Below are positions 63,687-64,000 of a stretch of DNA of 64,000 bases, piece by piece (position 1 is the first letter of the stretch; the number at the start of each line of letters is the position of its first letter). Where the stretch lies: contig NZ_QNQT01000007.1 of the NCBI RefSeq assembly GCF_003362805.1, positions 62,001-126,000 on the forward strand, given 5' to 3'. Made by a program: the position numbers and the translations under genes. Under the pieces are notes generated by a model. That model had not been told where the DNA came from. It did no database searches and worked only from the letters and a program-made list of their open reading frames with translations. Source of the stretch: Neobacillus piezotolerans (GTDB lineage Bacteria > Bacillota > Bacilli > Bacillales > Cytobacillaceae).

Positions 63687-63858
63687 TTGGAAAAATGGTT
63701 CGCGATTTTATTAAGCTGTGAAACTTCAAGTTCCACTTAATAATGCAAAACGGGTCCATATAATGCGAGGCTCGGCCCATTATATGCCTAACACGCTAGT
63801 AATGAGGCCGCACTGGCAAACTATTGAAGCCTTATTTGAAAAACTGGAGGGATTTCAA

Positions 63859-64000
63859 GTGAAAGTGGAGACAATGCCGGCCATGGAGCAGGTTGTTAGC
63901 CCAAAAACAGGTGCCGATGTCCTGATCAAATCATTGGTGAATGAGGGAGTCGATACGGTGTTTGGCTATCCAGGGGGAGCCGTATTGCCAATTTACGATG
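63859..64000 (+). CDS. ilvB: Acetolactate synthase large subunit, 5' part
   Basis: The frame starts at a GTG (8 nt after GGAGG) and encodes [15 protein letters not shown], then [32 protein letters not shown], the thiamine-diphosphate-enzyme N-terminal block of acetolactate synthase with the [12 protein letters not shown] motif. It is cut by the window end after 47 codons. It is controlled by the T-box just upstream. Confidence 0.9.
   Translation, partial: MKVETMPAMEQVVSPKTGADVLIKSLVNEGVDTVFGYPGGAVLPIYD

Noticed and set aside
1-64000. CRISPR array, prophage, IS element, tRNA or rRNA
   Set aside because: I looked for regular spaced repeats, transposase or phage proteins, and tRNA/rRNA-like sequence and saw none. 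A proper search could still find a short tRNA that I missed.

Overview
The window reads as chromosome of an aerobic, endospore-forming Gram-positive bacterium of the Bacillaceae (Bacillus, Mesobacillus or Cytobacillus-like). The evidence is the protein families (GerA/GerC/GerB germination receptor, YunB, YhcN-type spore lipoprotein, KatE, MhqO, MalL, ScoAB), strong AGGAGG ribosome binding sites, many GTG and TTG starts, rho-independent terminators after most units, and moderate GC. I see no IS element, prophage, CRISPR array, rRNA or tRNA.

Layout. 1-5.4 kb: a GNAT acetyltransferase and a nitrilase-family hydrolase as an adjacent pair, then argF-argG-argH behind a good vegetative promoter with ARG-box-like sequence. 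5.5-10 kb: glycerophosphodiesterase, VOC protein, membrane metallophosphoesterase, NERD nuclease-like protein, and a patch of decayed tandem repeats. 10-16 kb: a five-gene dipeptide/oligopeptide ABC operon (dppD-dppF-binding protein-dppB-dppC). 16-24.7 kb: MMPL exporter, YhcN-like lipoprotein, EamA transporter, Mta/TipA-type MerR regulator with a textbook 19-bp-spacer promoter, oligoendopeptidase F and a PAS sensor kinase. 25-34.6 kb: a large secreted M36 metalloprotease, an LtaS-type enzyme, an SDR, a DUF4097-like envelope protein, Ogt and an oligo-1,6-glucosidase. 34.7-38.4 kb: a CstR-type persulfide-sensing repressor with a membrane rhodanese-like protein, and an EmrB-type pump divergent from a TetR regulator. 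38.5-42.7 kb: a gerA-gerC-gerB germination operon. 43-49.8 kb: proline dehydrogenase, YkgJ-type protein, DJ-1/PfpI protein, MhqO dioxygenase with an MhqR-like operator, DUF1259 protein, YunB and a secreted phosphodiesterase. 49.8-55.2 kb: a ketone-body (acetoacetate/3-hydroxybutyrate) module, scoA-scoB, gntP-type permease and hydroxybutyrate dehydrogenase, next to its probable sigma-54 activator, with two -24/-12 promoters. 55.3-60.1 kb: MBL-fold hydrolase, KatE catalase with a sigma-B-like promoter, glutaminase. 60.6-64 kb: ilvE-ilvD, then a T-box riboswitch leading into ilvB, which runs off the window.

The genes are mostly ordinary core or near-core metabolism. The most rewarding parts are regulatory: the sigma-54 ketone-body regulon with paired palindromic upstream sites, the CstR/rhodanese pair whose rhodanese-like protein lacks the catalytic cysteine, the near-perfect 34-nt MhqR-like palindrome, and a sensor kinase whose only good ribosome binding site points at an AUC codon. 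I did not find a convincing undescribed multi-gene system. All functions are inferred from sequence recognised by eye; no database search was run.
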